A DNA stretch of 64,000 bases, taken from the NCBI GenBank assembly GCA_035765195.1, contig DASTYC010000010.1:1-64000 (forward strand), given 5' to 3'. The translations under genes were made by a program, and so were the position numbers. How positions within the stretch are numbered: position 1 is the stretch's first letter; each line of letters starts with the position of its first letter. This document shows positions 51,236 through 60,603 of the stretch, piece after piece. The notes below the pieces were generated by a model that saw nothing but the letters and a program-made list of their open reading frames with translations, had not been told where the DNA came from and ran no database searches. The DNA comes from CALAED01 sp035765195 (lineage in GTDB: Bacteria; Actinomycetota; Actinomycetes; Streptosporangiales; Streptosporangiaceae).

Positions 51236-52102
51236 ATGATGCAGATCGGAATAGGGCTGCCGTCCACGATCCCCGGCACCGAGGGCCAGGAAGTCGTGCG
51301 GTGGGCCCGGCGAGCGGAGGAGCGCGGCTTTTCCAGCCTCGGCGTCATCGACCGGATCGTCTACGACAACTACGAGCCGTTCATCGCGCTGGCCGGCGCC
51401 GCCGCGGTGACGGAACGGATCCGGCTCGCGACGACGATCCTGCTGGCTCCCTCCCGCGGCAGCGCGGCGCTGGTGGCCAAGCAGGCCGCTTCCCTCGACC
51501 GGCTGTCCGGCGGGCGGCTCACGCTCGGCATGGCCGTCGGGGGCCGCCCCGACGACTACGAGGCGGCCGGAGTGCCGATGGCCGACCGCGGGGCTCGTTT
51601 CGACGCCATGCTCGAGGAGATGGAGCGCGTCTGGGCGGGAGAAAGCCGCGGCACGGCGGGCGCGATCGGGCCCAGGCTCGCCAAGGGCGGCCCAGAAGTG
51701 ATCATCGGGGGCGCGACCGACGCGTCGTTCCGGCGGGCCGCGCAGTACGGCTCGGGCTGGATCGCGGCCGGAGGCGATCCGCAGGGGTTCGCCGAACTCG
51801 CGGACCGCGTCAAGGCCGAATGGGCCCGGCAGGGCCGCGACGGCGACCCGCGTCTCATGGCGCTGGCGTACTACTCGCTCGGCCCGCGGGCGGTCGAGGA
51901 CGCGCGCGGCTATCTGTCCGACTACTACGCCTTCGCCGGGGTCACGCCGGACATGGCCGGGGGAATGGCGATGACCGACCCCGGCGCCCTGAGTCAGGCC
52001 CTCGACGCGTACGCCGCCGCGGGGTGCGACGAGGTGGTGCTCTTCCCGTGCTCGCCCGAGCTGGACCAGGTGGACCGGCTCGCCGACGCGGCACTCGTAT
52101 AA
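51236..52102 (+). CDS. LLM class flavin/F420-dependent oxidoreductase
   Basis: 288 aa from ATG at 51236 (a second ATG follows at once) with GGAGGTAA upstream. Luciferase-like barrel: GIGLPSTIPGTEGQEVVRWA, RIRLATTILLAPSRGSAALV, AKQAASLDRLSGGRLTLGMA and GVGGRPDDYEA-type turn; VIIGGATDASFRRAAQYGSG and FPCSPELDQVDRLAD at the end. Uses reduced FMN or F420; substrate unknown. It is monocistronic. Confidence 0.88.
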   Translation: MMQIGIGLPSTIPGTEGQEVVRWARRAEERGFSSLGVIDRIVYDNYEPFIALAGAAAVTERIRLATTILLAPSRGSAALVAKQAASLDRLSGGRLTLGMAVGGRPDDYEAAGVPMADRGARFDAMLEEMERVWAGESRGTAGAIGPRLAKGGPEVIIGGATDASFRRAAQYGSGWIAAGGDPQGFAELADRVKAEWARQGRDGDPRLMALAYYSLGPRAVEDARGYLSDYYAFAGVTPDMAGGMAMTDPGALSQALDAYAAAGCDEVVLFPCSPELDQVDRLADAALV

Positions 52103-52244
52103 GCCGGACCGGGACGGACCGGGGCTGGGCGCAGGGCGGGCGCGGGGCCGCGCGCGACGCACGGCCCGGCGTCGTTCGTCCCATTTACCCTGCCTTGGCG
52201 TAGAACGCCGGACACGAGAGTGCGAGGTCGGCTTTACTCGGAGA

Positions 52245-53072
52245 ATGGCCACCAAGGACCGATCTCGCCTGACGTATCAGGTCCGGTACGCCGTCCGCCG
52301 TCCCGGACGGATCCCGCCGTACCTGCGCCGGCTGCTGCGCGACGCGTACCTGCGCGCGAAGACACGCGACCACGTCAGCTACTACCGCGCCGTCATGAAG
52401 TCGGACACGGCCAAGAGCGCGGAGGGGGCGGTCGGCAGCGCCACTCACGAGCGGTGGCTGGCCCTGGGCAAGATGCAGTTCGATTACCTCGTCTCCCACG
52501 GACTGCGCCCCGGCGACCGCATGCTCGAGATCGGGTGCGGCAACCTGCGCGCGGGCTGGCGCTTCATCGACTACCTCGACACCGGCCACTACTACGGCAT
52601 CGACATCTCGCCGGACATCTTGGTCGAGGCCCAGCGGACGCTCGCCGAGCGGGGGCTGCAGGCCAAGCTGCCGCACCTGACGCCGGTACGGGACCTGACG
52701 TTCGCGTTCCTGCCCGACGACGCGTTCACCGTGGTGCACGCGCACAGCGTCTTCTCCCACTCGCCGATCGAGGTCATCGACGAGTGCCTGGCGCACGTGG
52801 GCCGAATCCTCGCGCCCGGCGGGTTCTTCGACTTCACCTTCGACCGCACCGAGGGCGACGAGCACCACGTGCTCCACGAGGACTTCTACTACCGCACCGA
52901 GACCCTCATCGAGCTGGCCGAACGGCACGGGCTCGCGGCCAGGTTCATGGACGACTGGGAGCAGCTCCCGCATCGGCAGTCGAAGATCCGCGTCTCGTTC
53001 GCCGAGACCCGCGCCGAGACTCGCGCCGAGACTCGCGCCGAGACTCGCGCCGAGACCCCGGCCGACAAGTAG
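52245..53072 (+). CDS. Class I SAM methyltransferase with tandem-repeat C-terminus
   Basis: 275 aa. Motif I MLEIGCGNLRAGWRFIDYL, then YYGIDISPDILVEAQRTLAE and VVHAHSVFSHSPIEVIDECL, GRILAPGGFFDFTFDRTEGD are typical of cell-surface or lipid/sugar methyltransferases. The last 23 residues are four ETRA repeats plus ETPADK, encoded by a 12-bp tandem repeat. N-terminal 40 residues are strongly basic. Substrate unknown. Confidence 0.8.
   Translation: MATKDRSRLTYQVRYAVRRPGRIPPYLRRLLRDAYLRAKTRDHVSYYRAVMKSDTAKSAEGAVGSATHERWLALGKMQFDYLVSHGLRPGDRMLEIGCGNLRAGWRFIDYLDTGHYYGIDISPDILVEAQRTLAERGLQAKLPHLTPVRDLTFAFLPDDAFTVVHAHSVFSHSPIEVIDECLAHVGRILAPGGFFDFTFDRTEGDEHHVLHEDFYYRTETLIELAERHGLAARFMDDWEQLPHRQSKIRVSFAETRAETRAETRAETRAETPADK
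53005..53064 (+). repeat. 12-bp tandem repeats at the 3' end of the methyltransferase gene
   Basis: GAGACCCGCGCC (53005-53016), three copies of GAGACTCGCGCC (53017-53052) and a degenerate GAGACCCCGGCC (53053-53064). In frame, encoding ETRA. Confidence 0.85.
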
Positions 53073-53127
53073 CGCCCCAGGCGCGGCACCCCGGAGGCGG
53101 AACGACGGCCGTGCGCCCGACACGCGA

Positions 53128-53163
53128 CGGCCCTCGCCACGGGGGGGATCGTGGCGAGGGCCG
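53128..53163. terminator. Bidirectional hairpin terminator
   Basis: CGGCCCTCGCCAC (53128-53140) and GTGGCGAGGGCCG (53151-53163) form a perfect 13-bp stem with a 10-nt G-rich loop between the convergent methyltransferase and cellulase genes. Confidence 0.75.
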
Positions 53164-53251
53164 CCGGCCGGCCGGCCGCGGGAGGCCTGGGTCGCGGGCG
53201 ACCGGATCACCGACTCGACCGGATCACTGGATCACCGGTCGCCCATGGGGT

Positions 53252-55012
53252 TTACAGCGGAGGGAAGGCGTTCGCGACGAGCTGGCGGAACTGGGCGGGG
53301 AACCAGTGTCCCGACAGCGGCGCGTTCGGCAGCGCTCCGGTGGGGCTGTTGCCGTTACGCACGTTTCCGCCGTAGTTCGGGTCGCACATCTGGTCGAAGC
53401 CCTTGCCCTCGTCGTTGTCGATCGGCTGGCTCGCGCCGTCGGACTCGCCCGGCGGCTTGACCCAGACGTAGGCGTCGATCCCGGTGGCCGGGTTGGCCCG
53501 CGGCCGCTCGCCGATGCCCGCACCGCTCTGGTTGCACCAGTCACCGAGGTGTGGCCTGCGGTCGACGCGAGATTCGTTGATGAAGGTGTTGATGTCGGTC
53601 GACGTGCTCGCCTGGGTCGGCCGGTTGGGCCCGCCCCACCCGTTGCGGGAGGTGTCGATCAGCATGCCGATGTTCTGGCTGAAGCCGTTCTGGGTGATGA
53701 GCCGCTGCCGGAACGCCTGCGCGAACGAAAGCTCGTCGACGTAGCGGTTGAAGTCGATCCACCTGGACTGACGTGTCTGCTCGGTCACCGTGATGAACGG
53801 CTCCTGCAGCGCCGAGTAGTTGGCGGTGTTGGTGATGAAGCCGTCGACGCTGGCGAGGCCCGCGGTGGTGCCGCGGATGGTGCTGGCGAACAGGTCCGCC
53901 GACGCGCCGAAGTTGTCGTCCCAGCCGAGCCAGCCATGGTGCCCGGCGTCGACGTAGTTGTAGACGTTCGGAATCGCGTGCAGCTTGTTCAGGGCGTACT
54001 GCACGCCCCGCACGTAGTTGCCGTTCTGCAGCATGGTGTTGCAGGTATCGGTCTGGGTCGCCCTGCCGTTGGTGTTGGTGACGAGGTTCGGCAGCGAGTC
54101 GATCTCGACGATCGCGACGATCCTCAGGTCGCGGTAGCTCGCGTCCCCCATGATCGCGGCGATCGGGTCGATGTACTCGGTCTGGTACCGGCCGATCTCC
54201 GTGGGGCCGAGCTCGCCGTTGGAGGCCAGTGCGGAGCAGTCACGGCCCGGCAGGTTGTAGATGACGATCTGGATGTATGAGGCGCCCTGGTCCAGTGCCT
54301 CGTCCAGGTGGTCGCGCAGCCCCATACCGCCGTTGACGCCGTTGATGGCCGCGATGCGGTCCAGCCAGACGGCGGTCGGCTGGTTCGCGATCGCGGCGCC
54401 GCCGTCGGCCCTGGCGTTGGCGGCCCACTCGGGGTTCACATAGCCTCTGCCGCCCACGAACGGGTTGTCGACGTGCGTGCCCGCCGGCGGCGTGGTGGTC
54501 GGCGGCGTCGTCGTCGGGGTGGTCGGCGGCGTCGTCGGCGGAGTGGTCGTCGTGCTACCGGTGCACGCGGTTCCGTTCAACGAGAACGAGGTCGGCACCG
54601 GGTTGGCGCCGCTGTAGGTGCCGTTGAAGCCCGGCGGCGAGGACACCTGGGCGTTCGTGCCGACGCTGCCGTTGTACGAGGCGTTGGTGACAGTCACCCG
54701 CTGGCTGCCCGAGGCCTGGGTGAAGGTGCCGTTCCATCCTTGGGAGACGCGCTGGCCGGCGTTGGCGAAGTCCCACGTCAACGTCCAGCTGGTCAATGGG
54801 TCGCCGAGGTTGGTGATGCTGAGCGTGGCACCGAACCCGGTGTCCCATTGGTTGGTGATCGTGTAGGTAACGCGACAGCCTGTCGCGGCATTGGCCTGGT
54901 TGACCGCGATGCCGGCGACCCCTGCGCTCAGGACCAGGGCCGCGCCGGCGGCCAGGAGACCTCGAAGGAAGGGACGTCTGCGTCTGGCTCCGCGTATGAG
55001 AGTGGGTCTCAT
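53252..55012 (-). CDS. Secreted GH6 cellulase (cellobiohydrolase type) with CBM2
   Basis: 586 aa. Signal peptide about 1-42 (RRPFLRGLLAAGAALVLSAG, ...QANA), CBM2 46-150 with the family start CRVTYTITNQWDTGFGATLS and WTLTWDF, a Thr/Pro linker 151-179, then a GH6 catalytic domain to the end. GH6 phrases: VDNPFVGGRGYVNPEWAANA, IYNLPGRDCSALASNGELGP (catalytic-region Asp in GRDC near 258), RIVAIVEIDSLPNLVTN, DAGHHGWLGWDDNFG and AYVWVKPPGESDG. The loop-rich length (over 400) fits an exo-acting cellobiohydrolase, cutting cellulose from the non-reducing end. A CelR-type box lies 86 nt before the start. Confidence 0.93.
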   Translation of the reverse strand: MRPTLIRGARRRRPFLRGLLAAGAALVLSAGVAGIAVNQANAATGCRVTYTITNQWDTGFGATLSITNLGDPLTSWTLTWDFANAGQRVSQGWNGTFTQASGSQRVTVTNASYNGSVGTNAQVSSPPGFNGTYSGANPVPTSFSLNGTACTGSTTTTPPTTPPTTPTTTPPTTTPPAGTHVDNPFVGGRGYVNPEWAANARADGGAAIANQPTAVWLDRIAAINGVNGGMGLRDHLDEALDQGASYIQIVIYNLPGRDCSALASNGELGPTEIGRYQTEYIDPIAAIMGDASYRDLRIVAIVEIDSLPNLVTNTNGRATQTDTCNTMLQNGNYVRGVQYALNKLHAIPNVYNYVDAGHHGWLGWDDNFGASADLFASTIRGTTAGLASVDGFITNTANYSALQEPFITVTEQTRQSRWIDFNRYVDELSFAQAFRQRLITQNGFSQNIGMLIDTSRNGWGGPNRPTQASTSTDINTFINESRVDRRPHLGDWCNQSGAGIGERPRANPATGIDAYVWVKPPGESDGASQPIDNDEGKGFDQMCDPNYGGNVRNGNSPTGALPNAPLSGHWFPAQFRQLVANAFPPL

Positions 55013-56024
55013 CCGGGGTCCTCCTTGGGGGCATAAGGGGATGGGGTGGTGATCTTGGGGCGCGGGGAGGCGTGCCCCAAGAGCGCGAAGGGGCCGGTGG
55101 GAGCGCTCCCACGCAACATAGAGACCGTCCTCTGACGTGTACAGATGCCGCCGTCGTCGGAGGATCGACGCGACGCGGTGCCGCGAACCGATTGGATCTC
55201 GGTGGGCGGGCGGTCAACAGGGCAAACTTCCCGGACCCCGGTTGTCCAGGGATCCGCATTACTTTAGGTAAAACACACGGTAAATGAGCGCCGGCGTGAA
55301 AGTTTCATGGCGCGGCCCGCCATCGCACGGCCTGGGACCCGCCGCGCCGCCCGGGACGACGCCCGCAGCTGGCGGGCTCATGACGCCCGGGCCGCCGCGT
55401 CGGCCCGACCGGATCACCTGGACTTCCGCGGCTCGTGCGCAGCCGACGCCGGCCCCGAACTGGACCCGTAGTGCCCGAGCGTCTCGCGACCACCACATGC
55501 TCGCCGCGTCGGGGGGCGTCGCATAGTAGTACTCGCCGACGTCCGATCCGCCACCGCGTAGCGCCGACCCGCGAACGTGTATCGCAGCGGTGTCAAGCCC
55601 CGCGCCGGCACGCCGGCGAGGCCGGGCTCATCGACTACGCCCCACGTCTTGCGCACGAGCAGGTGGTCGAGCAGGTTCGAGACATCACGCGTGATGGTGC
55701 CATCGTCTTCGAGGCCGGAGGCGGCGGCGACACGGGGTGGCGGCAGGTCTTCCCCGTGACATATGACATTCCCATCGACCGTCCAGCGGCCAGGCAGTTG
55801 AGCGGCTCCGTTGGAATTGAACAAGGCCGTTCGGAAGGAAACTTCCCTGCTGAAATGCGGTTGCCCGGTTTCTGTCGACCCGGCGTTCTGTATGAACAGG
55901 TAAGAATGGTTGCAGAACCATTACAACTAACCCTTACACCTTCCGCCGAGAGTCGGCGTCGGTCACCCTCGCCCCACAACGAGCATCATGTCGGGGCATA
56001 AGGGCAGGAAGGGAAGTCCGGCGC
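55013..56024. other. Long intergenic region between the cellulase and the oligopeptide importer
   Basis: About 1 kb. It holds the CelR-type box (55098-55111) and an AT-rich patch near 55260. The middle (55300-55830) has minus-strand ORF sequence (LLDHLLVRKTWGVVDEPGLA) that is not convincing as a gene and may be decayed. The end, near 55910-55950, is AC-rich (AACCATTACAACTAACCC) and probably the promoter of the importer operon. Confidence 0.4.
55098..55111. promoter_or_regulatory. CelR-type operator of the cellulase gene
   Basis: TGGGAGCGCTCCCA is a perfect 14-bp palindrome identical to the known CelR binding site of cellulase genes in Thermobifida fusca and other actinomycetes. It lies 86 nt upstream of the GH6 start. 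CelR is a LacI-type repressor relieved by cellobiose. Confidence 0.9.
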
Positions 56025-57659
56025 ATGACGGAACTCGCGCGTCGTACCCGATGGGCGGCCGGGCTGGCGGCGCTGGCGCTCACCGCCGCGGCCTGCAGCG
56101 GCGACGGGGACAAGGACGACGGGGACGCGAAGGCCAAGACGTTCACCGTCGCCAACCAGGAGCCGGGGCACCTCGCGCCGGGCGCGGCGAACGACTCCTA
56201 CGGCATCCGTGTGGTCAACGCGCTCTTCGACCGGCTGACCCGGCTCGACAAGTCGGGCATGGTCGTCAACGAGGATGCCGAGTCGATCACCAGCACCGAC
56301 CAGAAGACCTGGACGATCAAGGTCAAGCCCGGGCGCACGTTCCACAACGGCGAGCCGGTCACCGCGCAGAGCTACGTGGACGCCTGGAACGCCGCCGCCT
56401 ACGGCCCCAACGCCTGGGACAACAACTACTACTTCGGCAACATCGCGGGCTACGACGCGCTCAACCCCGAAGACCCCGACGGCGACGGGCCCCAGGACGC
56501 GCCCAAGCCCAAGACCGACAAGATGAGCGGGCTCAAGGTCCTCGACCGGCAGACGTTCACCGTCAAGCTGACCGACCCGTTCAGCCAGTTCCCGCTGACG
56601 CTGGCCTTCACCGGCTTCGCCCCCATGCCGAAGGCCGCGACCAAGGATCTCAAGGCGTTCGACCAGCGGCCCATCGGCAACGGGCCGTTCATGATCTCCG
56701 GCAGCGGGTGGCAGCACAACAAGCAGATCACCACGCAGAAGTTCGCCGGCTACCGGGGCAGCCGCCCCGCACACGCCGACGGCCTGGTCTTCAAGACCTA
56801 CGCGAGCCGCGACGCCGCGTACACCGACCTGCTGGCCAACCGGGTCGACATCCTGGAGACGATCCCGCCGGCCAAGGTGCGGGAGGCGAGACGGCTGCTC
56901 GGCAACCGCTTCGTCACCACCCCCGGCGGCACCATGGACTACCTGGAATTCCCCCTGTACGACAAGCGGTTCCAAAACCGCGACCTGCGCTATGCGATCT
57001 CGCGGTCGATCAACCGGCAGGCCATCGTCGACGCCGTCTTCAACGGCGCGTTCCGGCCGACCGGCACGATCGTGGCCCCGATCGTGCCCGGCTACCGGCC
57101 GAACGCCTGCGGCCTGATCTGCATGTACGACTCGCGGCCGGCCAAGAAGTTCTTCGAGAAGGCCGGCGGCTTCAGCGGGACGCTCGAGCTGTGGTTCTCC
57201 AACGCCGACCCCTCGTACGAGCAGTGGATGACCGATGTGGCCAACCAGCTCAAGCAGAACCTCGGCATCAAGAACATCAGGTTCCGTAAGGTCCCGCAGG
57301 CCGACTACCTGTCCAACCTGACCGACCACAAGGCCACCGGGCCGTACCGGGCCAACTGGGTCATGGACTACCCGAGCGCGGAGAACTACCTGACGCCGCG
57401 CTGCGGTCCGTCCAACCGGCAGGGCTACGACGGCAAGGAGTGCATGGCGCTCATCAGGAAGGGCAACCGGGCCAAGTCGATCGCCGAGAGCGTGCGCTAC
57501 TACCAGCGGGCCGAAACCGTCCTGCTCAAAGACCTGCCGGTCATCCCGCTGTGGAACTGGCAGGAGCAGGGCGGTTACTCCAAGAACATCGGCAACGTCA
57601 ACTTCGACTCCTACGAGGCCGGCGGCGGCGTGCACTACGACCAGGTGACGGTCAAGTAA
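56025..57659 (+). CDS. Oligopeptide/dipeptide-type substrate-binding lipoprotein
   Basis: 544 aa. Lipobox ends at Cys24 (TAAAC). SBP_bac_5 (OppA/DppA) fold: GIRVVNALFDRLTRLDKSGM, WTIKVKPGRTFHNGEPVTAQ, SYVDAWNAAAYGPNAWDNNY, NRDLRYAISRSINRQAIVDA and ETVLLKDLPVIPLWNWQEQ. First gene of a five-gene operon; the permease begins 2 nt after its stop. Ligand probably peptide, but nickel or sugar ligands are also possible in this fold. Confidence 0.9.
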   Translation: MTELARRTRWAAGLAALALTAAACSGDGDKDDGDAKAKTFTVANQEPGHLAPGAANDSYGIRVVNALFDRLTRLDKSGMVVNEDAESITSTDQKTWTIKVKPGRTFHNGEPVTAQSYVDAWNAAAYGPNAWDNNYYFGNIAGYDALNPEDPDGDGPQDAPKPKTDKMSGLKVLDRQTFTVKLTDPFSQFPLTLAFTGFAPMPKAATKDLKAFDQRPIGNGPFMISGSGWQHNKQITTQKFAGYRGSRPAHADGLVFKTYASRDAAYTDLLANRVDILETIPPAKVREARRLLGNRFVTTPGGTMDYLEFPLYDKRFQNRDLRYAISRSINRQAIVDAVFNGAFRPTGTIVAPIVPGYRPNACGLICMYDSRPAKKFFEKAGGFSGTLELWFSNADPSYEQWMTDVANQLKQNLGIKNIRFRKVPQADYLSNLTDHKATGPYRANWVMDYPSAENYLTPRCGPSNRQGYDGKECMALIRKGNRAKSIAESVRYYQRAETVLLKDLPVIPLWNWQEQGGYSKNIGNVNFDSYEAGGGVHYDQVTVK

Positions 57660-57661
57660 CT

Positions 57662-58591
57662 GTGTGGCGCTATGCGGTACGGCGCGTACTGCAGATGGTG
57701 CCCGTCCTGCTCGGGACCACGCTGTTCATCTACGTGCTCGTGTTCGCGCTCCCCGGCGACCCCATCCGGGCGCTCGCCGGGGAGAAGCCACTGCCCGACT
57801 CGGTCTACCGGGCGCTGCGCGAGCATTACCACCTCGACGACCCGCTGCTCGTGCAGTACGGCCGGTACCTGTTCGGCGTGCTGTTTCGCGGCGACTTCGG
57901 CGAGACGTTCAACGGGCAGAGCGTCGGGCAGCTCATCGCGGACAGCTGGACGGTGACCGCCCAGCTCGCCGCCACCGCCTGGATCTTCGAGCTGGTCGTC
58001 GGCATGTCGCTCGGCGTGTGGGCCGGGCTGCGGCGGGGCGGGTTCGCCGACGCGGCCGTGCTGGGCGGCACCACGGTCGCGATCGCCATCCCGTCGTTTG
58101 TTCTCGCGTACTCGGCGCAGCTCGTGTTCGGGCTGAAGCTGGGCTGGTTCCCGACCGCCGGAACCGATGACGGCTGGCCGATGAGCTATCTGCTGCCCGG
58201 CATGGTGGTCGCGGCGGCGGAACTGGGCTACGTCGCGCGGCTGACGCGGACCAGCCTCGTGGAGAACATGCGGGCCGACTACGTGCGTACGGCGGTGGCG
58301 AAGGGCCTGCCACGCCGCCGCGTGGTCGTCCGCCATACGTTGCGCAACTCGCTCATCCCGGTGGTGACCTACCTCGGCACGCAGATCGGCTACTTCATGG
58401 CGGGCTCGATCATCGTGGAGGGGATCTTCAACCTGCCCGGCGTCGGCCACGAGCTCTGGCTGGCGCTGCAGATCAAGGAGGGCCCCACCATCGTGGGCAT
58501 CGTGACCTTCCTGGTGCTGATCTACTTGTTCGCCAACCTTGTCGTCGACCTGTTGTACGGCGTGCTCGACCCGCGGATCCGGTATGACTGA
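57662..58591 (+). CDS. Oligopeptide ABC transporter permease, DppB/OppB type
   Basis: 309 aa from GTG at 57662; upstream open frame lies in the binding-protein gene. Starts WRYAVRRVLQMVPVLLGTTL and has FALPGDPIRALAGEKPLPDS, LLVQYGRYLFGVLFRGDFGE and the EAA loop YVRTAVAKGLPRRRVVVRHT. Six membrane segments. Overlaps the second permease gene by 8 nt. Confidence 0.92.
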   Translation: MWRYAVRRVLQMVPVLLGTTLFIYVLVFALPGDPIRALAGEKPLPDSVYRALREHYHLDDPLLVQYGRYLFGVLFRGDFGETFNGQSVGQLIADSWTVTAQLAATAWIFELVVGMSLGVWAGLRRGGFADAAVLGGTTVAIAIPSFVLAYSAQLVFGLKLGWFPTAGTDDGWPMSYLLPGMVVAAAELGYVARLTRTSLVENMRADYVRTAVAKGLPRRRVVVRHTLRNSLIPVVTYLGTQIGYFMAGSIIVEGIFNLPGVGHELWLALQIKEGPTIVGIVTFLVLIYLFANLVVDLLYGVLDPRIRYD

Positions 58592-59564
58592 GCAGCCGGG
58601 GACCCCCGCCGCGCCGCCCCCGCCCACCGCGGCGGCGCCCACGACCGCGGCGGCCACCGCCGTGGTGGGCGGGGACATCGGCGGCGGCGCGGGGGCGGCG
58701 GCGTCGCTGTGGCGGGACGCCTGGGGCGAGCTGCGGCGCCGGCCGACCTTCTGGATCTCGATGACGATCATGCTGGTGATGAGCGCGATGGCGGCCTTCC
58801 CCGGGCTGTTCACCGGCCGGGGCGCCAACGACCGGTGCGACGTGCGGGAGGCCAAGCGGGCGCCGGCGTCGTGGAACCCGTTCGCCGGCGGCGACCATCC
58901 GTTCGGCACGGACGCGCACGGGTGCGACTACTGGGCGCAGGTCGTGCACGGCACCCGCGCGCCGATCGTCATCGGATTCTCGGTGACCGCGATCTCCCTG
59001 CTCATCGCCGTCACGCTCGGCTCGCTGGCCGGGCACTACGGCGGCCGGCTCGACGCGCTGATCTCCCGGATCACGGACGTCTTCTTCGGCCTGCCGTTGC
59101 TGCTCGGCGCGCTCGTGGTGCTCACCGCGTTCCCCGCGCACGGCGTGGGGGCGGTCGTGCTGGCGCTCGGGCTGTTTTGGTGGACGAGCATGACGCGGCT
59201 GATGCGCGGGCAGGTGATCGCCGTACGGGACGCCGACTATGTGCAGGCCGCGCGCATGCTCGGCGCCGGCGACGTGCGCATCATGGTGCGGCACATCCTG
59301 CCGAACGCGATCGCCCCGGTGTTCGTGTTCGCGACGCTCAACGTCGGGGTCGTGATCGGCAGCGAGGCGACGCTGGACTTCCTCGGCGTCGGTCTGCAGT
59401 ATCCGTCGGTCTCGTGGGGCCTGCAGCTGCGGGAGGCCCAGGACATCTTCGTCGACCAGCCGTACCTGCTCGCCTACCCCGCGATCTTCCTGACCGCGAC
59501 CGTGCTGAGCTTCCTGCTGCTCGGCGACGCCGTGCGCGACGCGCTCGACCCCAGGCTGCGGTGA
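58584..59564 (+). CDS. Oligopeptide ABC transporter permease, DppC/OppC type
   Basis: 326 aa from ATG at 58584, overlapping the previous gene. An Ala/Pro/Thr-rich cytoplasmic N-tail (residues 1-40) precedes the usual OppC N-terminal domain (AWGELRRRPTFWISMTIMLV) and DHPFGTDAHGCDYWAQVVHG. EAA loop YVQAARMLGAGDVRIMVRHI. Pairs with DppB-like protein. Confidence 0.92.
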   Translation: MTEQPGTPAAPPPPTAAAPTTAAATAVVGGDIGGGAGAAASLWRDAWGELRRRPTFWISMTIMLVMSAMAAFPGLFTGRGANDRCDVREAKRAPASWNPFAGGDHPFGTDAHGCDYWAQVVHGTRAPIVIGFSVTAISLLIAVTLGSLAGHYGGRLDALISRITDVFFGLPLLLGALVVLTAFPAHGVGAVVLALGLFWWTSMTRLMRGQVIAVRDADYVQAARMLGAGDVRIMVRHILPNAIAPVFVFATLNVGVVIGSEATLDFLGVGLQYPSVSWGLQLREAQDIFVDQPYLLAYPAIFLTATVLSFLLLGDAVRDALDPRLR

Positions 59565-59568
59565 CGCG

Positions 59569-60603
59569 ATGCCCCCGACGACCCAGACGACCCCGAACGC
59601 GCCGCTGCTCGCGGTCGAGGACCTGTACGTCGAGTTCCGGCCGCGCGGCCGCACGGTACACGCCGTGAACGGCCTGTCGTACGAGCTGCGCGCCGGCGAG
59701 ACGCTGGCGATCCTCGGCGAGTCCGGATCGGGCAAGAGCGTGAGCGCGCAGGCGGTGATGGGCATCCTGGACACCCCGCCGGCGTACGTCACCAAGGGCG
59801 CGGTGCGGTTCCAGGGGACCGACCTCCTCGCGCTGCCGGAACGGCGGCGCCGGGCCTACCGCGGCGCCAAGATCGCGATGATCTTCCAGGACGCGCTGTC
59901 CGCGCTCAACCCGGTTCACCGGGTGGGCGACCAGGTCGCCGAGATGCTGCGCGTGCATCGCGGCATGAGCCGGTCGGCGGCGCGCGGGCGCGCGGTCGAG
60001 TTGCTCGAGCGGGTGCGCATCCCGTCGGCGGCCGCGCGGGCCGGCGACTACCCGCACCAGTTCTCCGGCGGCATGAGACAGCGTGTGATGATCGCCATGG
60101 CGCTCGCCCTCGACCCCGACGTGCTGATCGCCGACGAGCCCACCACCGCGCTGGACGTCACCGTGCAGGCGCAGATCATGCGGTTGCTCGCCGACCTGCG
60201 GGACGAGCTGGGGATGGGGCTGATCCTGATCACCCACGACCTCGGCGTGGTCGCCGACGTGGCCGACCGGATCGTGGTGATGTACGCGGGCCGCGCGGTC
60301 GAGGAGGCGGACGTCCAGGACCTGTACGCCCGGCCGGCCCACCCGTACACCGAGGGCTTGCTGGCCTCGGTGCCGCGGGTCGACCGGCGCAGCGCGACGC
60401 TGATCCCGATTCCGGGCGCGCCGCCCGACCTGACCGCGATTCCGCCGGGCTGCCCGTTCCACCCGCGCTGCCCGCGGGCCCGCGACCGCTGCGCGACCGA
60501 GGTCCCGCCGCCGCGCCCGGTGGGGAACGGCGGGGCGGCCGGGGACGGCGGGCGGCGCAGCGCCTGCCACTACGCCGAGGAGGTGCTGCTCGGTGCCGGC
60601 TGA
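59569..60603 (+). CDS. Oligopeptide ABC transporter ATP-binding protein, DppD/OppD type
   Basis: 344 aa. Walker A GESGSGKS (50-57), Q-loop IFQDALSALNPVHRVG, signature FSGGMRQR (165-172), Walker B VLIADEP and switch ITHDLG. C-terminal CPFHPRCPRARDRC is the oligo_HPY Fe-S/Cys motif of OppD/DppD. Starts 4 nt after the permease stop. Confidence 0.93.
   Translation: MPPTTQTTPNAPLLAVEDLYVEFRPRGRTVHAVNGLSYELRAGETLAILGESGSGKSVSAQAVMGILDTPPAYVTKGAVRFQGTDLLALPERRRRAYRGAKIAMIFQDALSALNPVHRVGDQVAEMLRVHRGMSRSAARGRAVELLERVRIPSAAARAGDYPHQFSGGMRQRVMIAMALALDPDVLIADEPTTALDVTVQAQIMRLLADLRDELGMGLILITHDLGVVADVADRIVVMYAGRAVEEADVQDLYARPAHPYTEGLLASVPRVDRRSATLIPIPGAPPDLTAIPPGCPFHPRCPRARDRCATEVPPPRPVGNGGAAGDGGRRSACHYAEEVLLGAG

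Noticed and set aside
55414..55824. 136-aa minus-strand ORF in the gap before the peptide importer
   Set aside because: Some coding-like phrases, but no ribosome-binding site, no recognised domain and a scrambled C-terminus; described only as part of the gap.
55986..57635. 549-aa minus-strand ORF opposite the oligopeptide-binding gene
   Set aside because: Shadow ORF with Val/Gly/Arg-rich composition; the plus-strand lipoprotein has full family motifs.
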